Origin: Pseudophaeobacter sp. EL27
GTDB taxonomy: Bacteria; Pseudomonadota; Alphaproteobacteria; Rhodobacterales; Rhodobacteraceae
Direction of reading: 5' to 3'
NCBI RefSeq assembly: GCF_900313025.1
Contig: NZ_OMPQ01000002.1
Location: 124,001 to 188,000 of the forward strand
Length of the DNA stretch: 64,000 nucleotides
A program made the position numbers and the translations under genes. A model generated the notes under the pieces. The model had not been told where the DNA came from. It made no database searches and worked only from the letters and a program-made list of their open reading frames with translations. Positions 1 through 9,491 of this stretch are shown here, piece by piece. Within the stretch, counting starts at the first letter, position 1; each line of letters opens with the position of its first letter.

Positions 1-657
1 AGCAAAATCTGTATCCGCTGTCCGCATCTTCTTGCGCAGCCGTTTGATATGGCTGTCGATAGTCCTGTCATCCACGTAGACCTGGTCATCATAGGCCACA
101 TCCATCAGCTGATCGCGGCTTTTGACAAAACCCGGGCGCTGCGCCAGGGCCTGCAACAGCAGGAACTCAGTGACGGTCAGCGACACGTCCTTGCCCTTCC
201 AGCTGACCGCGTGGCGCAGAGGGTCCATCCGTAGGTTCCCCCGCTCCATGACCTTGGTCTCGGGTGTTTCAGCTCCGACCTCGTCGCTGTTCAGCGCATC
301 CTGACGGCGCAACAAGGCGCGAATACGCTCGACCAGCAGACGCTGCGAGAAGGGTTTTTTGACGTAGTCGTCGGCCCCCATGCGCAGGCCCAGAACCTCG
401 TCGATCTCATCATCCTTGGAGGTGAGAAAGATCACCGGCATCTGGGTTTTCTGCCGCAGACGCTGCAACAGATCCATACCGTCCATGCGGGGCATCTTGA
501 TGTCCAGCACGGCCATATCCGGCAGTTTCTTGTTAAAGGCATCCAGCGCGGCCTGCCCATCATTATAGGTCTCTACCTCAAACCCTTCGGCTTCCAGTGT
601 CATCGCCACGGAAGTCAAAATGTTGCGGTCATCATCCACCAAAGCAATCTTCGACAT
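1..657 (-). CDS. chvI: Response regulator ChvI, OmpR/PhoB family (3' end outside window)
   Basis: This is a two-component response regulator. The ATG is at 657 and the reading frame runs off the left edge, so the last residues are missing. The receiver domain spans about residues 1-120, with the acidic pocket at D8-D10, the phospho-acceptor D52 in VLDIKMP, and a lysine in DDYVKKPF. A winged-helix DNA-binding domain follows, containing TVTEFLLLQ and the recognition region [15 protein letters not shown]. The sequence and the divergent position next to pckA match ChvI, the partner of the ChvG sensor kinase that responds to envelope and acid stress in alphaproteobacteria. In relatives chvG follows downstream, which here would lie beyond position 1. 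That the protein acts on pckA is inference from family knowledge. Confidence 0.88.
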   Translation of the reverse strand, partial: MSKIALVDDDRNILTSVAMTLEAEGFEVETYNDGQAALDAFNKKLPDMAVLDIKMPRMDGMDLLQRLRQKTQMPVIFLTSKDDEIDEVLGLRMGADDYVKKPFSQRLLVERIRALLRRQDALNSDEVGAETPETKVMERGNLRMDPLRHAVSWKGKDVSLTVTEFLLLQALAQRPGFVKSRDQLMDVAYDDQVYVDDRTIDSHIKRLRKKMRTADTDFA

Positions 658-1011
658 TGGATTTGCCCCTAAATCTGCTCTTATTTTGTTTGTATTTTTG
701 TCCTTTCATCGCCCGTCTTGCACCGCGAATCAATCCCCATTGGCGAATCAGGTCTCTCTTTGGCCACAATTAGGGCAAAAATGTCTTATCATTCGCTGAA
801 TGGTGAACAGCAATCAGGCAACCCGGTGAATGGTTGCGCTAAACTCCGCCTTGATGGCGCTAACTGCGCCAAACCGTCCTGTTCAGTCATGGAAACGTCA
901 TGTTATGAGCTGCCCCAACCGGTGTCGCTACCGGAGAATTGCCCCGATCTGCCTTGGGGCGCAGCTTTTAATCTATGCGGCCACGCAAGGCCGGCACAGG
1001 AGAGAGAACAC
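658..1011. other. Divergent intergenic region chvI/pckA
   Basis: These 354 bases separate the divergent chvI and pckA genes. No gene is supported here, although the pckA frame stays open leftward to about 718. The region should carry both promoters and the pckA leader. A short GC stem (GCCCC with GGGGC, about 942-960) and a small palindromic CCGGT/ACCGG pair (about 919-934) are visible, but neither is a convincing terminator. No ChvI box could be assigned by eye. Confidence 0.5.
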
Positions 1012-2610
1012 ATGGCATTTGGACGGGTTAACCCGAATTTCCGCCTCGAGGATCAAGGTATCGAGGGTCTGGGCAATGTCCATTACAACCTCATGGAGCC
1101 AGCCCTTGTAGAGGCAGCTCTGAAGCGCGACGAAGGCACCCTGGGCAATGGCGGCGCGTTCCTTGTGACCACCGGTAAATTCACCGGTCGCTCCCCCAAG
1201 GATAAGCACGTCGTCAAATCCGACAGCGTCAAAGACACCATCTGGTGGGAAAACAACGCCGAGATGTCGCCCGAAGGCTTCGACAATCTTTATGTCGACA
1301 TGCTGGAGCACATGAAGGGTGGTGATTACCACGTACAGGATCTGATTGGTGGCGCCGACCCCAAGCATTCGATCAATGTCCGCATGGTCACCGAACTGGC
1401 CTGGCACGGGCTGTTCATCCGCACCATGCTGCGCCGCCCCGAGCGCGAAGACCTGAACGATTTCATTGCTGACTTTACCGTCATCAACTGCCCCAGCTTC
1501 CAGGCCAATCCAGAGCGTCACAACTGCCGCTCCGAGACCGTCATCGCGATGAACTTTGATCGCAAGATGATCCTGATCGGTGGCACCGAATATGCCGGTG
1601 AAAACAAGAAATCCGTTTTCACCCTGCTGAACTACCTGCTGCCCGAAAAAGGCATCATGCCGATGCATTGCTCGGCCAACCACGCCAAGGGCAATCCCGT
1701 AGACACCGCTGTGTTCTTTGGCCTGTCCGGCACCGGCAAGACCACCCTGTCCGCCGATCCCGATCGCGTGCTGATCGGCGATGACGAGCACGGCTGGGCA
1801 GACAATGGCACCTTCAACTTTGAAGGCGGCTGCTACGCCAAGACCATCAGCCTCAACCCCGAGGCCGAGCCTGAGATCTACGCCACCACGTCCAAATTCG
1901 GCACCGTGATCGAAAACATGGTCTTTGACGAAGAGACCAAAGAGCTGGATTTCGAAGACGACAGCCTGACGGCCAACATGCGTTGCGCCTATCCGCTGCA
2001 CTATATCTCCAACGCCTCTGAGAGCGCGATTGGTGGTCACCCCAAGAACATCATCATGCTGACCTGTGATGCCTTTGGCGTGCTGCCTCCGATTGCGCGT
2101 CTGACCCCGGCGCAGGCGATGTATCACTTCCTGTCTGGTTTCACCTCCAAGGTGGCCGGCACCGAGCGCGGCGTGACCGAGCCCGAGCCCACTTTCTCCA
2201 CCTGCTTTGGCGCGCCCTTCATGCCGCGTCGCCCCGAGGTTTACGGCAACCTCTTGCGCGAAAAGATCGCCGCCCATGGCGCGACCTGCTGGCTGGTCAA
2301 CACCGGCTGGACCGGTGGCGCCTACGGCGTTGGCTCGCGGATGCCAATCCGCGCCACCCGTGCCCTGCTGACAGCTGCTCTCGAAGGATCGCTGGCCGGT
2401 GCCGAGTTCCGCAAGGACAGCAACTTTGGCTTTGACGTGCCCGTCTCTGTGCCCGGCGTTGCCGAGGTGCTGCTGGACCCACGTCGCACCTGGGACGATC
2501 AGGCCGCCTATGACAAACAGGCCGCAAAACTGGTTGAGATGTTCTCCAACAACTTCCAGCAGTACCTGCCCTATATCGACGAAGACGTAAAAGCCGCTGC
2601 GATCAGCTAA
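1012..2610 (+). CDS. pckA: Phosphoenolpyruvate carboxykinase (ATP)
   Basis: This enzyme converts oxaloacetate and ATP to phosphoenolpyruvate, CO2 and ADP, the first committed step of gluconeogenesis, in the cytoplasm. The product is 532 residues, the normal length for the ATP-dependent family. The kinase-1a P-loop GLSGTGKT lies at residues 237-244, followed by the metal/phosphate motif IGDDEHGW and the conserved NTGWTGG segment. The ATG at 1012 is chosen because AGGAGAG sits at 998-1004 and because the family starts at AFGRVNPNF. The frame is open upstream to 718, but that extension has no family counterpart. The gene is monocistronic, with a strong terminator directly downstream, and is divergent from chvI. 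Confidence 0.97.
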   Translation: MAFGRVNPNFRLEDQGIEGLGNVHYNLMEPALVEAALKRDEGTLGNGGAFLVTTGKFTGRSPKDKHVVKSDSVKDTIWWENNAEMSPEGFDNLYVDMLEHMKGGDYHVQDLIGGADPKHSINVRMVTELAWHGLFIRTMLRRPEREDLNDFIADFTVINCPSFQANPERHNCRSETVIAMNFDRKMILIGGTEYAGENKKSVFTLLNYLLPEKGIMPMHCSANHAKGNPVDTAVFFGLSGTGKTTLSADPDRVLIGDDEHGWADNGTFNFEGGCYAKTISLNPEAEPEIYATTSKFGTVIENMVFDEETKELDFEDDSLTANMRCAYPLHYISNASESAIGGHPKNIIMLTCDAFGVLPPIARLTPAQAMYHFLSGFTSKVAGTERGVTEPEPTFSTCFGAPFMPRRPEVYGNLLREKIAAHGATCWLVNTGWTGGAYGVGSRMPIRATRALLTAALEGSLAGAEFRKDSNFGFDVPVSVPGVAEVLLDPRRTWDDQAAYDKQAAKLVEMFSNNFQQYLPYIDEDVKAAAIS

Positions 2611-2633
2611 GCCCGATACGTCACGACAAATAG

Positions 2634-2660
2634 AAAACCCGGCCAGTGGCCGGGTTTTTT
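2634..2660 (+). terminator. Intrinsic terminator of pckA
   Basis: Stem ACCCGGCC (2637-2644), loop AGT, stem GGCCGGGT (2648-2655), extended by A/T pairs and followed by six T residues. It lies 24 bases after the pckA stop. It is near-symmetric and may also end the dgt-like transcript region in the other direction. Confidence 0.9.
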
Positions 2661-2690
2661 CGTTCTACAGGCTTTGATCCTGACGGGGCT

Positions 2691-4043
2691 TCAAATCCGC
2701 CCGGCCACCATATCGCGCACCTTCACCGCATAGCGGTCCGTCATTCCTGAGACAAAATCCGCAAGGCTGTGCATGGCGGTATATTCATCACTGACGCCTC
2801 GCAGATCCAGATCCACCGCCCTGACCAACTTGGCCCAATAGCCATGTTTATCGAGGAAGTTCTCGACCTGCCAATCACAGTCCCGCAGATCACCGTACAG
2901 CCCGTGGAAATGATCCAGCACCGCAAAGATCACCTGACGACCGGCGATCTCCAGCTCTGTCTTGCGCTTTGCTGTAAAGATTCGGGCGTTTGAGATCTCT
3001 TTCATCTGGCCAAAGGCCTCAGCCTTGCTGGAGACCTCCATCAGCCCGTCGTTAAAGTCACCGGACATGATGGCCTCATAATGGGCCATAAAGGCCTCTA
3101 CCGCGGCCTCAATCGCCTGATGGATGGCGCTGGCGCGCCGCATCGCCACGATCTCACGCGGGGTCATCATTGGATCATCCGCCCGGTTGGGCTTGCCCGC
3201 AACCCTTTCCAGACAGTCAATCACCTGAGTGGTGCTGAGATCCCCCACCGTGGCGGCATCCTCCAGATCCAGGATCCGGTAGCAAATGTCATCTGCGGCC
3301 TCTACCAGGAAGGCCAGCGGGTGACGGCGCCAGTATTTGCCAGGTCCCGCCCCATCAGCCCGCAGCCCGGTGGCCTCAGCCACCTCGGCAAACAGCGCGG
3401 CCTCGGCCTCAAAGACACCAAATTTCTTCAGACCCACATAGCCGGGCGCGGCCAGCTGTCGTGCCGCGGCGGTGCAGGGGTATTTCATGAAGGCCGCAAG
3501 GGTGGCGTAGGACAGGCGCATACCGCCATCGCGGCGCGCCATTTCCAGGGTTGCCGCGATCCGAAAGCCCTGGGCATTGCCCTCAAAGGCCTCGAACTCG
3601 GCCTGTTGCGCCTTGGGAATCGCCCCGGCAACACCAACCTTGGCCTCAAACTGGCGGGCGAACCACTGGCCGATACTGTCCTCGCCGGAATGACCAAAGG
3701 GTGGGTTGCCAATGTCATGCACCAGGCAGGCGGCCTGAACCGTGCCGGCGATCACCTCGCGCTGCGCTTCCGAGATATAGCCGCGCTCCAGCATCGCCTG
3801 CCCCGCCAGAACCCCAAGCGAGCGCCCGGCGCTGGCGGTCTCCAGCGAGTGGATCATCCGGTGGTGCACATGATCATGCTCATAAAGCGGGTGCACCTGG
3901 GTCTTTTGGGCCAGACGGCGAAAAGGTTCGGAAAACAGCACCCGGTCATAATCCTGCAGATAGGCGGGGCGGCCGGGGGCCTCGGCGAAATCCGGACGGC
4001 ACAGCCGCCCTGCGTTCAACAACCTGTCCCATTCCATCGCCAT
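2691..4043 (-). CDS. dgt: Deoxyguanosinetriphosphate triphosphohydrolase-like protein
   Basis: This is a predicted HD-domain dNTP triphosphohydrolase that cleaves a dNTP to the nucleoside and triphosphate, which affects dNTP pool size. It has 450 residues. Visible are the family N-terminus LQDYDRVLFSEPFRRLAQKTQV, the first metal-ligand region with the YEHDHVHHRMIHSLETA segment, and the HD pair in CLVHDIGNPPFGHSGE. The ATG at 4043 is supported by GGGAG eight bases upstream; a second ATG lies two codons in. The gene stands alone between the pckA terminator and a minus-strand transporter. The sequence fits the dGTPase type-2 subfamily common in alphaproteobacteria. Which dNTP is preferred cannot be read from sequence. 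Confidence 0.9.
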   Translation of the reverse strand: MAMEWDRLLNAGRLCRPDFAEAPGRPAYLQDYDRVLFSEPFRRLAQKTQVHPLYEHDHVHHRMIHSLETASAGRSLGVLAGQAMLERGYISEAQREVIAGTVQAACLVHDIGNPPFGHSGEDSIGQWFARQFEAKVGVAGAIPKAQQAEFEAFEGNAQGFRIAATLEMARRDGGMRLSYATLAAFMKYPCTAAARQLAAPGYVGLKKFGVFEAEAALFAEVAEATGLRADGAGPGKYWRRHPLAFLVEAADDICYRILDLEDAATVGDLSTTQVIDCLERVAGKPNRADDPMMTPREIVAMRRASAIHQAIEAAVEAFMAHYEAIMSGDFNDGLMEVSSKAEAFGQMKEISNARIFTAKRKTELEIAGRQVIFAVLDHFHGLYGDLRDCDWQVENFLDKHGYWAKLVRAVDLDLRGVSDEYTAMHSLADFVSGMTDRYAVKVRDMVAGRI

Positions 4044-4137
4044 CGCGCCCGCTCCCGTGACTGCTAAAACCTATGCTGTGCTTAAACGGGAGCGCAGGTC
4101 AGAATGCAAACGCTTCGCCAGAGGTTCCGCCAGCCGT

Positions 4138-5034
4138 TCAGCCCGGCGCAATGCCCGATGGTTCCAGCTTGTGCTCCGGCTCCACATGAATGGTCACCTG
4201 CGCCTCTGGGAAGGCCACCTGAATGGCCTCTTCGATGCAATCACAAATGTCATGGGAAGCCTGCACAGTCATGGTGCCCTCCACCACCATGTGAAACTCC
4301 ACAAACAGGGCAACCCCGGCACGACGGGTTTTCAACCCATGCACCTGCAAAGCGCCCGAGGCCGCGTGGTGCAACAGCTCTTCAATCTGGGCGCGCTCCT
4401 CCTCGGGGGCGGCGGAATCCATCAATCCGTTTACTGAGGAGACCACAACTCCATAACCTTCGCGCAGGATGTTCACCGCCACAAACAGCGCCAAAAGCGG
4501 GTCTAACACGGCCCAACCGGTCACCAGTGCCAGAATCAGACCCACTAGAACCCCAACGGAAGTCCAGACATCGCTCATCAAATGGCGCCCGCCCGCAATC
4601 AGCGCCGGAGAGCTGAGCGCCGTGCCCCGGGTGATCAGGAGCCTCGCCCACAGCAGGTTCAGCACCAGCGCCATCGCATTGACCAATAGCCCTGCCCGGC
4701 CCCATTCCACCGTTTCGCTTAGGTTGCCAAGCGCCTGCACCGACTGTTGAACAATCAGCAGGGCCGCGATGATGATCATGATCCCTTCGAGAACCGCCGA
4801 GAAATATTCAGCCTTGTAATGGCCGAAGGGGTGGCCAGCATCTGCGGGCTTTTTGGCGTAGTGCACGGCCATCCAGGCCATCACCGCACCACCGACATTG
4901 ACCAGCGATTCCAGTGCGTCAGACAGCAGAGCCACAGAATCCGTCAGCCACCAGGCCAGCAGTTTCAGCGCCAGCACCAGTAGCGCCACCAGAATCGTCC
5001 CAAGCGCCAGCCGTTCTGCGTTCATCCCCTGCAT
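4138..5034 (-). CDS. Cation diffusion facilitator family transporter
   Basis: This is an inner-membrane metal-cation/proton antiporter of the CDF family (FieF/CzcD type), 298 residues. Six hydrophobic segments fill the first 210 residues. The transport-site aspartates appear in TM2 (DSVALLSDALESLVN) and in TM5 (HLMSDVWTSVGVLVG, the HxxxD pattern). The C-terminal cytoplasmic domain of about 90 residues carries FVEFHMVVEGTMTVQASHDICD, typical of the CDF dimerisation domain. The likely substrate is Zn, Fe, Mn or Co; the motif does not decide it. The gene lies 46 bases downstream of a TauE-type gene on the same strand. No metal regulator is adjacent. Confidence 0.9.
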   Translation of the reverse strand: MQGMNAERLALGTILVALLVLALKLLAWWLTDSVALLSDALESLVNVGGAVMAWMAVHYAKKPADAGHPFGHYKAEYFSAVLEGIMIIIAALLIVQQSVQALGNLSETVEWGRAGLLVNAMALVLNLLWARLLITRGTALSSPALIAGGRHLMSDVWTSVGVLVGLILALVTGWAVLDPLLALFVAVNILREGYGVVVSSVNGLMDSAAPEEERAQIEELLHHAASGALQVHGLKTRRAGVALFVEFHMVVEGTMTVQASHDICDCIEEAIQVAFPEAQVTIHVEPEHKLEPSGIAPG

Positions 5035-5079
5035 CGCGATCTCAGCATTCCCTGGTTACCCCTGCCTCATAGGGCAGGT

Positions 5080-5847
5080 TTACAACATTAACCCACGGCG
5101 CAATAGATTCAGCCCCGCCAGCAAGAGAACTATTAGCGTGGCTTGTTTAAAAACTCTTTGATCGATGCGATCATGCAGCTTGCCGCCAATCCACATGCCC
5201 AGCACTGCGGGGACAATCAGCAGGATCGAAAACGGCAGGGTCTCACCGCGCATCACCCCCGAGCCCACATGGGCAAACAGGAGCGCAAAGGCTCCCATGC
5301 CGTAGATCACGCCTTGTATGCGGATTTGCTCGCTCTTTTCAGTCCCAAGCGCCGTCAGATAGGCGACGGTCGGCGGCCCCCAAACACCAGACACGCCCCC
5401 GATCAGCCCGGCAAAGGCCCCGACCATCACTTCGACCCGCGGTGTCGGCTTTGTAATGGTCAGTGGTACGCCCATCAGCTGGAGCAGAACAAACAGAGTC
5501 ACCGGGCCGCCAATGGCCAGAAACATCACCTGCTGCGGTAACACCCGCACCATCTGGGCGCTGAGCAGCAAAAACACCAGCCCGACCAGCAGGAACAGAC
5601 GGAACCGTTTGAGAGAGGCAAAGGCCGCCCCGCCGCCCTGTCGCAGTGCCTGCATCCAATTGGTCACCAGGGTCGGCAGGATCAACCCCGCCAGCGCCAG
5701 TTCCGGCGCGATGAACAGACTCAATCCCGACACCAGAATCATCGGCAGCGCAAAGCCCACCATGCCCTTAACCGTGCCGGCAAGCAGCGCAATGGCAAAG
5801 GCGATCGCCAATTCAGGGATGGAGAGAAGTGAGAAAAACTGGTCCAT
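5080..5847 (-). CDS. Sulfite exporter TauE/SafE family permease
   Basis: This is a polytopic inner-membrane protein of 255 residues with about eight hydrophobic segments and the two TauE-type repeats, visible as GTVKGMVGFALPMI near the N-terminus and AGLIGGVSGVWGPPTVAYL at mid-length. Members move sulfite, sulfoacetate or other organic anions, and some act in C1 or sulfonate metabolism. Neither the neighbour (a CDF metal transporter) nor the divergent mcd gene fixes the substrate. The ATG at 5847 begins just before the first hydrophobic helix. A second member of this family occurs at 47.7 kb, and the two differ substantially. Confidence 0.87.
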   Translation of the reverse strand: MDQFFSLLSIPELAIAFAIALLAGTVKGMVGFALPMILVSGLSLFIAPELALAGLILPTLVTNWMQALRQGGGAAFASLKRFRLFLLVGLVFLLLSAQMVRVLPQQVMFLAIGGPVTLFVLLQLMGVPLTITKPTPRVEVMVGAFAGLIGGVSGVWGPPTVAYLTALGTEKSEQIRIQGVIYGMGAFALLFAHVGSGVMRGETLPFSILLIVPAVLGMWIGGKLHDRIDQRVFKQATLIVLLLAGLNLLRRGLML

Positions 5848-6006
5848 GCTTCTGCCCTATCATCCCGCCAGCACTGAGAGAACCACGGCTCCGTACAAAT
5901 TTCCGTTGCGCAACTTTTTATCGAAATGCCGCATCGCGGCGTATTTTTGTTGCGCTGCACCTGCAAAGTGATTTACCACCAAGCGACCAAAGAAGGACGT
6001 GATTCA

Positions 6007-7692
6007 ATGGCTCATGACGGACAGGACCTGCAAATGAAACCGATTGTGCTCCCCGAACTGCTGACGCTCACTGCTGCGGCGATTGCCCCGCTGGAGGCCA
6101 CACTGGAGGCCGCCCGCGTCGCTGTGCGTGCCGATGTCACTCAGGACGGCCGCGTGTCCGGCCAGCTGATCGAAGAAAACCAGACCGCCGCTCATGGGCT
6201 CTCCTGGCTTGCCACCTATGTTTATTCGCTGCGCCAGATGCAGCAATGGGCCGACAAGCTGCAAAGCGATGGCGCCTTCAATGAGATGGAGCAGCTGATC
6301 CACCAGATCGCTTTTGGCGAATATCTGGCGCAGGTTCAGGGCGGCATCCAGATGAACCAGGGCGAGGTTCTGCGCCTGCAGGATATGGGCCTGGGACAGG
6401 ACGCCCTGAATGCCCTGCGCACCGAGGCCGTTGTGACCCTTACCAAGGGCGGCAATACCCAGGCTGCACGCAGCCGTCTGGCCGAGCTGATGCAGGAACA
6501 GGCCGGCGCCACCATGTTTGGCACCTCGGGTCTGGAAGAAGAGCTGGAAATGATCCGCGATCAATTCCGCCGCTACGCTTCGGAAAAGGTTGAGCCCCAT
6601 GCCCATGACTGGCACCTGAAGGATGAGCTGATCCCGATGGAGGTCATCGAAGAGCTGGCCGAGATGGGTGTCTTTGGCCTCACCATCCCCGAAGAGTTTG
6701 GCGGCTTTGGTCTGTCCAAGGCCTCGATGGTTGTGGTTTCGGAAGAGCTGTCGCGCGGCTATATCGGTGTTGGCTCCCTCGCCACCCGTTCGGAAATCGC
6801 GGCGGAGCTGATCCTCTGCGGCGGCACCGACGCCCAAAAAGAACAGTGGTTGCCCAAGATCTCCAGCGCCGAAATCCTGCCCACGGCTGTCTTTACCGAG
6901 CCCAATACCGGTTCCGACCTTGGCTCGTTGCGCACCCGCGCGGTGAAAACCGACGGCGGCGATTATGAGGTCACAGGCAACAAGACCTGGATCACCCATG
7001 CCGCCCGCACCCATGTCATGACCCTGCTGGCGCGCACCGATCCCGAAACCACCGATCACCGCGGGTTGTCGATGTTCCTGGCGGAAAAGACCCCCGGCAC
7101 GGATGCCGAGCCCTTCCCCACCCCCGGCATGACCGGTGGCGAGATCGAGGTTCTGGGCTATCGCGGCATGAAGGAATATGAGCTCGGCTTTGACGGCTTC
7201 AAGGTCAAGCAGGAAAACCTGCTTGGTGGCGAAGAGGGCAAGGGTTTCAAACAGCTGATGGAGACCTTCGAAAGCGCCCGTATCCAGACTGCCGCCCGCG
7301 CCATCGGTGTGGCGCAATCGGCGCTGGATATCGCCATGCAATATGCCCAGGACCGCAAGCAGTTTGGCAAAAGCCTGATCAACTTCCCCCGTGTCTCCGG
7401 CAAGCTGGCGATGATGGCGGTGGAGATCATGGTGGCGCGTCAGCTAACGTATTTTTCGGCCTGGGAAAAGGACCACGGCCATCGCTGTGATCTGGAAGCC
7501 GGCATGGCAAAACTGCTGGGCGCACGGGTTGCCTGGGCGGCAGCCGACAACGGGCTGCAGATCCATGGCGGCAATGGCTTTGCGCTGGAATACAAGATCT
7601 CCCGCGTGCTCTGCGACGCCCGCATCCTCAATATCTTTGAGGGTGCTGCAGAAATTCAGGCCCAGGTCATCGCACGTCGCCTGCTGGCCTGA
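6007..7692 (+). CDS. mcd: (2S)-methylsuccinyl-CoA dehydrogenase
   Basis: This FAD enzyme oxidises (2S)-methylsuccinyl-CoA to mesaconyl-CoA in the ethylmalonyl-CoA pathway, which replaces the glyoxylate bypass for growth on C2 units in many Rhodobacteraceae. The product is 561 residues. About 165 N-terminal residues precede the ordinary acyl-CoA dehydrogenase fold, a layout typical of Mcd and not of short-chain acyl-CoA dehydrogenases. The ACAD core shows FTEPNTGSDLGS, the DRKQFGKSL signature and IFEGAAEIQ near the C-terminus. The ATG at 6007 has GAAGGA at 5992-5997; an in-frame ATG at 5926 lacks one. A strong hairpin follows. A different acyl-CoA dehydrogenase subfamily with an extension is the main alternative. 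Confidence 0.85.
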   Translation: MAHDGQDLQMKPIVLPELLTLTAAAIAPLEATLEAARVAVRADVTQDGRVSGQLIEENQTAAHGLSWLATYVYSLRQMQQWADKLQSDGAFNEMEQLIHQIAFGEYLAQVQGGIQMNQGEVLRLQDMGLGQDALNALRTEAVVTLTKGGNTQAARSRLAELMQEQAGATMFGTSGLEEELEMIRDQFRRYASEKVEPHAHDWHLKDELIPMEVIEELAEMGVFGLTIPEEFGGFGLSKASMVVVSEELSRGYIGVGSLATRSEIAAELILCGGTDAQKEQWLPKISSAEILPTAVFTEPNTGSDLGSLRTRAVKTDGGDYEVTGNKTWITHAARTHVMTLLARTDPETTDHRGLSMFLAEKTPGTDAEPFPTPGMTGGEIEVLGYRGMKEYELGFDGFKVKQENLLGGEEGKGFKQLMETFESARIQTAARAIGVAQSALDIAMQYAQDRKQFGKSLINFPRVSGKLAMMAVEIMVARQLTYFSAWEKDHGHRCDLEAGMAKLLGARVAWAAADNGLQIHGGNGFALEYKISRVLCDARILNIFEGAAEIQAQVIARRLLA

Positions 7693-7715
7693 TCTCCTCA
7701 CCTCAATATCTGTGC

Positions 7716-7743
7716 AAATGCCCGGCCACTGGTCGGGCATTTC
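7716..7743 (+). terminator. Intrinsic terminator of mcd
   Basis: Stem AAATGCCCGGCC, loop ACT, stem GGTCGGGCATTT with one G-U pair, then a T-rich stretch (TTTCTGTTT). It begins 24 bases after the mcd stop. Confidence 0.8.
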
Positions 7744-7883
7744 TGTTTCGGACGTCTGGTCTTGGTGCCCCAAAAATGCCGCGGCTTTGCCTTACCGCCT
7801 GCGGCGGTGTTATTTATTGGTTAACAACACCCGGTGCGATTGCATTTAACTTTTCCTTTCAAACCCAAGTTAGCCTCAAGCTC

Positions 7884-8600
7884 ATGCCTCACTTTCTGTC
7901 CCGAATATTCTGTGTTTTCTGCGCGCTGCTTGCCCTGTCCGGCTGCGGCGAACGCGCCTCCAAGAGCCCAGCTGGCGGCGGTATCCTGGTCATGGGTGAT
8001 TCCCTGATGGCCTGGAACGGCACCTCGCAGCGGGCCGTCTCAGACGTGATGGAGAAACATCTTCAGGTTGAGGTCACAGACAGATCCGTCTCTGCGGCCC
8101 GGATGATCTATCGCCTGCCAGTGAGCGGCGCCGCGGGGCTGAGTATTCCCAAACAATTGCCCAAGGGACATGACTGGGACTGGGTGGTGCTGAATGGGGG
8201 CGGCAATGATCTGTGGCTGGGCTGCGGCTGCAGCGCATGTCGACGCAAGATGGATCGGTTGAGTTCCAGAGATGGCAGCACCGGCGCCATTCCCGATCTG
8301 GTGCAGCAGCTGCGCAGCCGCGGTGCCAAGGTGATCTTCACCGGATATCTGCGCAGCCCCGGACGTGGCTCACCGATTGAATACTGCAAGGATGAGGGCG
8401 AAGAACTGGACCGTCGGGCCACCCAGATGGCAGCGCGCGACGAAGGCGTCTATTTCCTGTCGCTTGCGGATCTGGTGCCGCACGGTGATCGCAGCTTTCA
8501 CGCCTTTGACATGATCCATCCTTCAATCAAGGGCAGCGCTGCCATCGGCGCCCGGATTGCAGAGCTGATCAAAACCGAGACCGGCCCGGACAGCCCCTGA
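7884..8600 (+). CDS. SGNH/GDSL-type hydrolase lipoprotein
   Basis: This is a 238-residue predicted lipoprotein esterase. A signal peptide ends in the lipobox LSGC at residues 16-19, so the mature protein should be lipid-anchored in the envelope. The SGNH blocks are visible: GDSL in VMGDSLMAW (nucleophile Ser), the GGGND block (oxyanion Asn), and the late catalytic pair in FDMIHPS. A cysteine-rich insert CGCSACRRK follows the GGGND block. The ATG at 7884 is chosen because it directly precedes the signal peptide; the frame is open further upstream. Substrate is unknown: carbohydrate acetyl esters or lysophospholipids are family possibilities. The gene stands alone after the mcd terminator. Confidence 0.85.
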   Translation: MPHFLSRIFCVFCALLALSGCGERASKSPAGGGILVMGDSLMAWNGTSQRAVSDVMEKHLQVEVTDRSVSAARMIYRLPVSGAAGLSIPKQLPKGHDWDWVVLNGGGNDLWLGCGCSACRRKMDRLSSRDGSTGAIPDLVQQLRSRGAKVIFTGYLRSPGRGSPIEYCKDEGEELDRRATQMAARDEGVYFLSLADLVPHGDRSFHAFDMIHPSIKGSAAIGARIAELIKTETGPDSP

Positions 8601-8655
8601 ATATCCTCTGGTAACGGTGCCATAGGCGTAGATTGGGTACCCGGATCACCCGGCC

Positions 8656-9381
8656 TTACAAGCGGCGGCTGAAGGCATCCATAAACCGCGCCCGGGCCTC
8701 GGGCAGCGGGTGGTTGCCCAGACTGGGGGCCAGCCGCTCCGATAAAAAGAACCCGGTGGTCCGCAGCCCCTCCGCCACCTCATGGTCCGGCGCATCCCCT
8801 ATTCCGCGCAGAACCGGGGGCAGGGGCAACAGGCGGTTGACCCATTGACCGGCCTCCTGTGTAGATACCGCCCGCCCCGTCTTTGGAGAGATATAGGCCA
8901 GGTCTTCGTTGCGTCCCGAAACCGCACAGGCGCTCAGATCCAGGCCAAAGCCCATTTCCTTGAGCAGGGCCATTTCCCAGCGCAGATAGGCCAGAGGCCA
9001 GATCTCTTCCTGTTCCAGCAGGTCCAGCAACTGCTCTGACTGTTTGTAAAGGTCGGGATAGGGCGCACGTTCTGGCAGGCAAAACCCTAACAATGCGGTG
9101 ACCGCATTGAGCCCTGCCAGGGCAAGACGCCCGGAGAGGGCCGCCGCGGCGCGGCTGCGCAGAGGTTCGGCCTGATAACTGCCTAAGTGATCCTCCAGCC
9201 GGGCCCGCCACAACAGATCCAGCTGCGCGCCAGGTTGCAGCACAGGCGCCTTTTTGCGGCTGGCACCGCCATGTACAATGCCAGCGTGACGGCCATGGGT
9301 TTCGGTAAAGACATCTATGATCGCGGCACTTTCGCCGTGGCGTCGCCTGGTCAGCAGGATGCCATGATCACGCCATTCCAC
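8656..9381 (-). CDS. recO: DNA repair protein RecO
   Basis: RecO works with RecF and RecR to load RecA onto SSB-coated single-stranded DNA. The product is 241 residues. The OB-fold N-terminus is visible ([30 protein letters not shown]), followed by the helical C-terminal domain. I chose the GTG at 9381 over an upstream ATG at 9447 because AAGGAGAG sits just before it and because RecO proteins of this group begin at (M/V)EWRD. It is the last gene of the minus-strand rpoZ-rsh-pdxJ-acpS-lepB-rnc-era run, its usual place in alphaproteobacteria. No terminator is obvious after the stop. Confidence 0.92.
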   Translation of the reverse strand: MEWRDHGILLTRRRHGESAAIIDVFTETHGRHAGIVHGGASRKKAPVLQPGAQLDLLWRARLEDHLGSYQAEPLRSRAAAALSGRLALAGLNAVTALLGFCLPERAPYPDLYKQSEQLLDLLEQEEIWPLAYLRWEMALLKEMGFGLDLSACAVSGRNEDLAYISPKTGRAVSTQEAGQWVNRLLPLPPVLRGIGDAPDHEVAEGLRTTGFFLSERLAPSLGNHPLPEARARFMDAFSRRL

Positions 9382-9491
9382 TGTTGCTCTCCTTTGATGA
9401 CGCCATTCTGCCTGCGCCATCAGACCCCAACCAAAGGCGGACAACAAGCCCTGTCAGCACTGCTCGCTAAGTGATGGATTGGCCTGAGGAG

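Noticed and set aside
718-1011. Upstream extension of pckA in frame
   Set aside because: No family counterpart, and a good ribosome-binding site supports the ATG at 1012.
973-2277. Long minus-strand open frame opposite pckA
   Set aside because: Its product has no recognisable domain and lies wholly antisense to a certain gene; typical of G+C-rich codon use.
6004-7341. Long minus-strand open frame opposite mcd
   Set aside because: Low-complexity product with no family features; antisense shadow.
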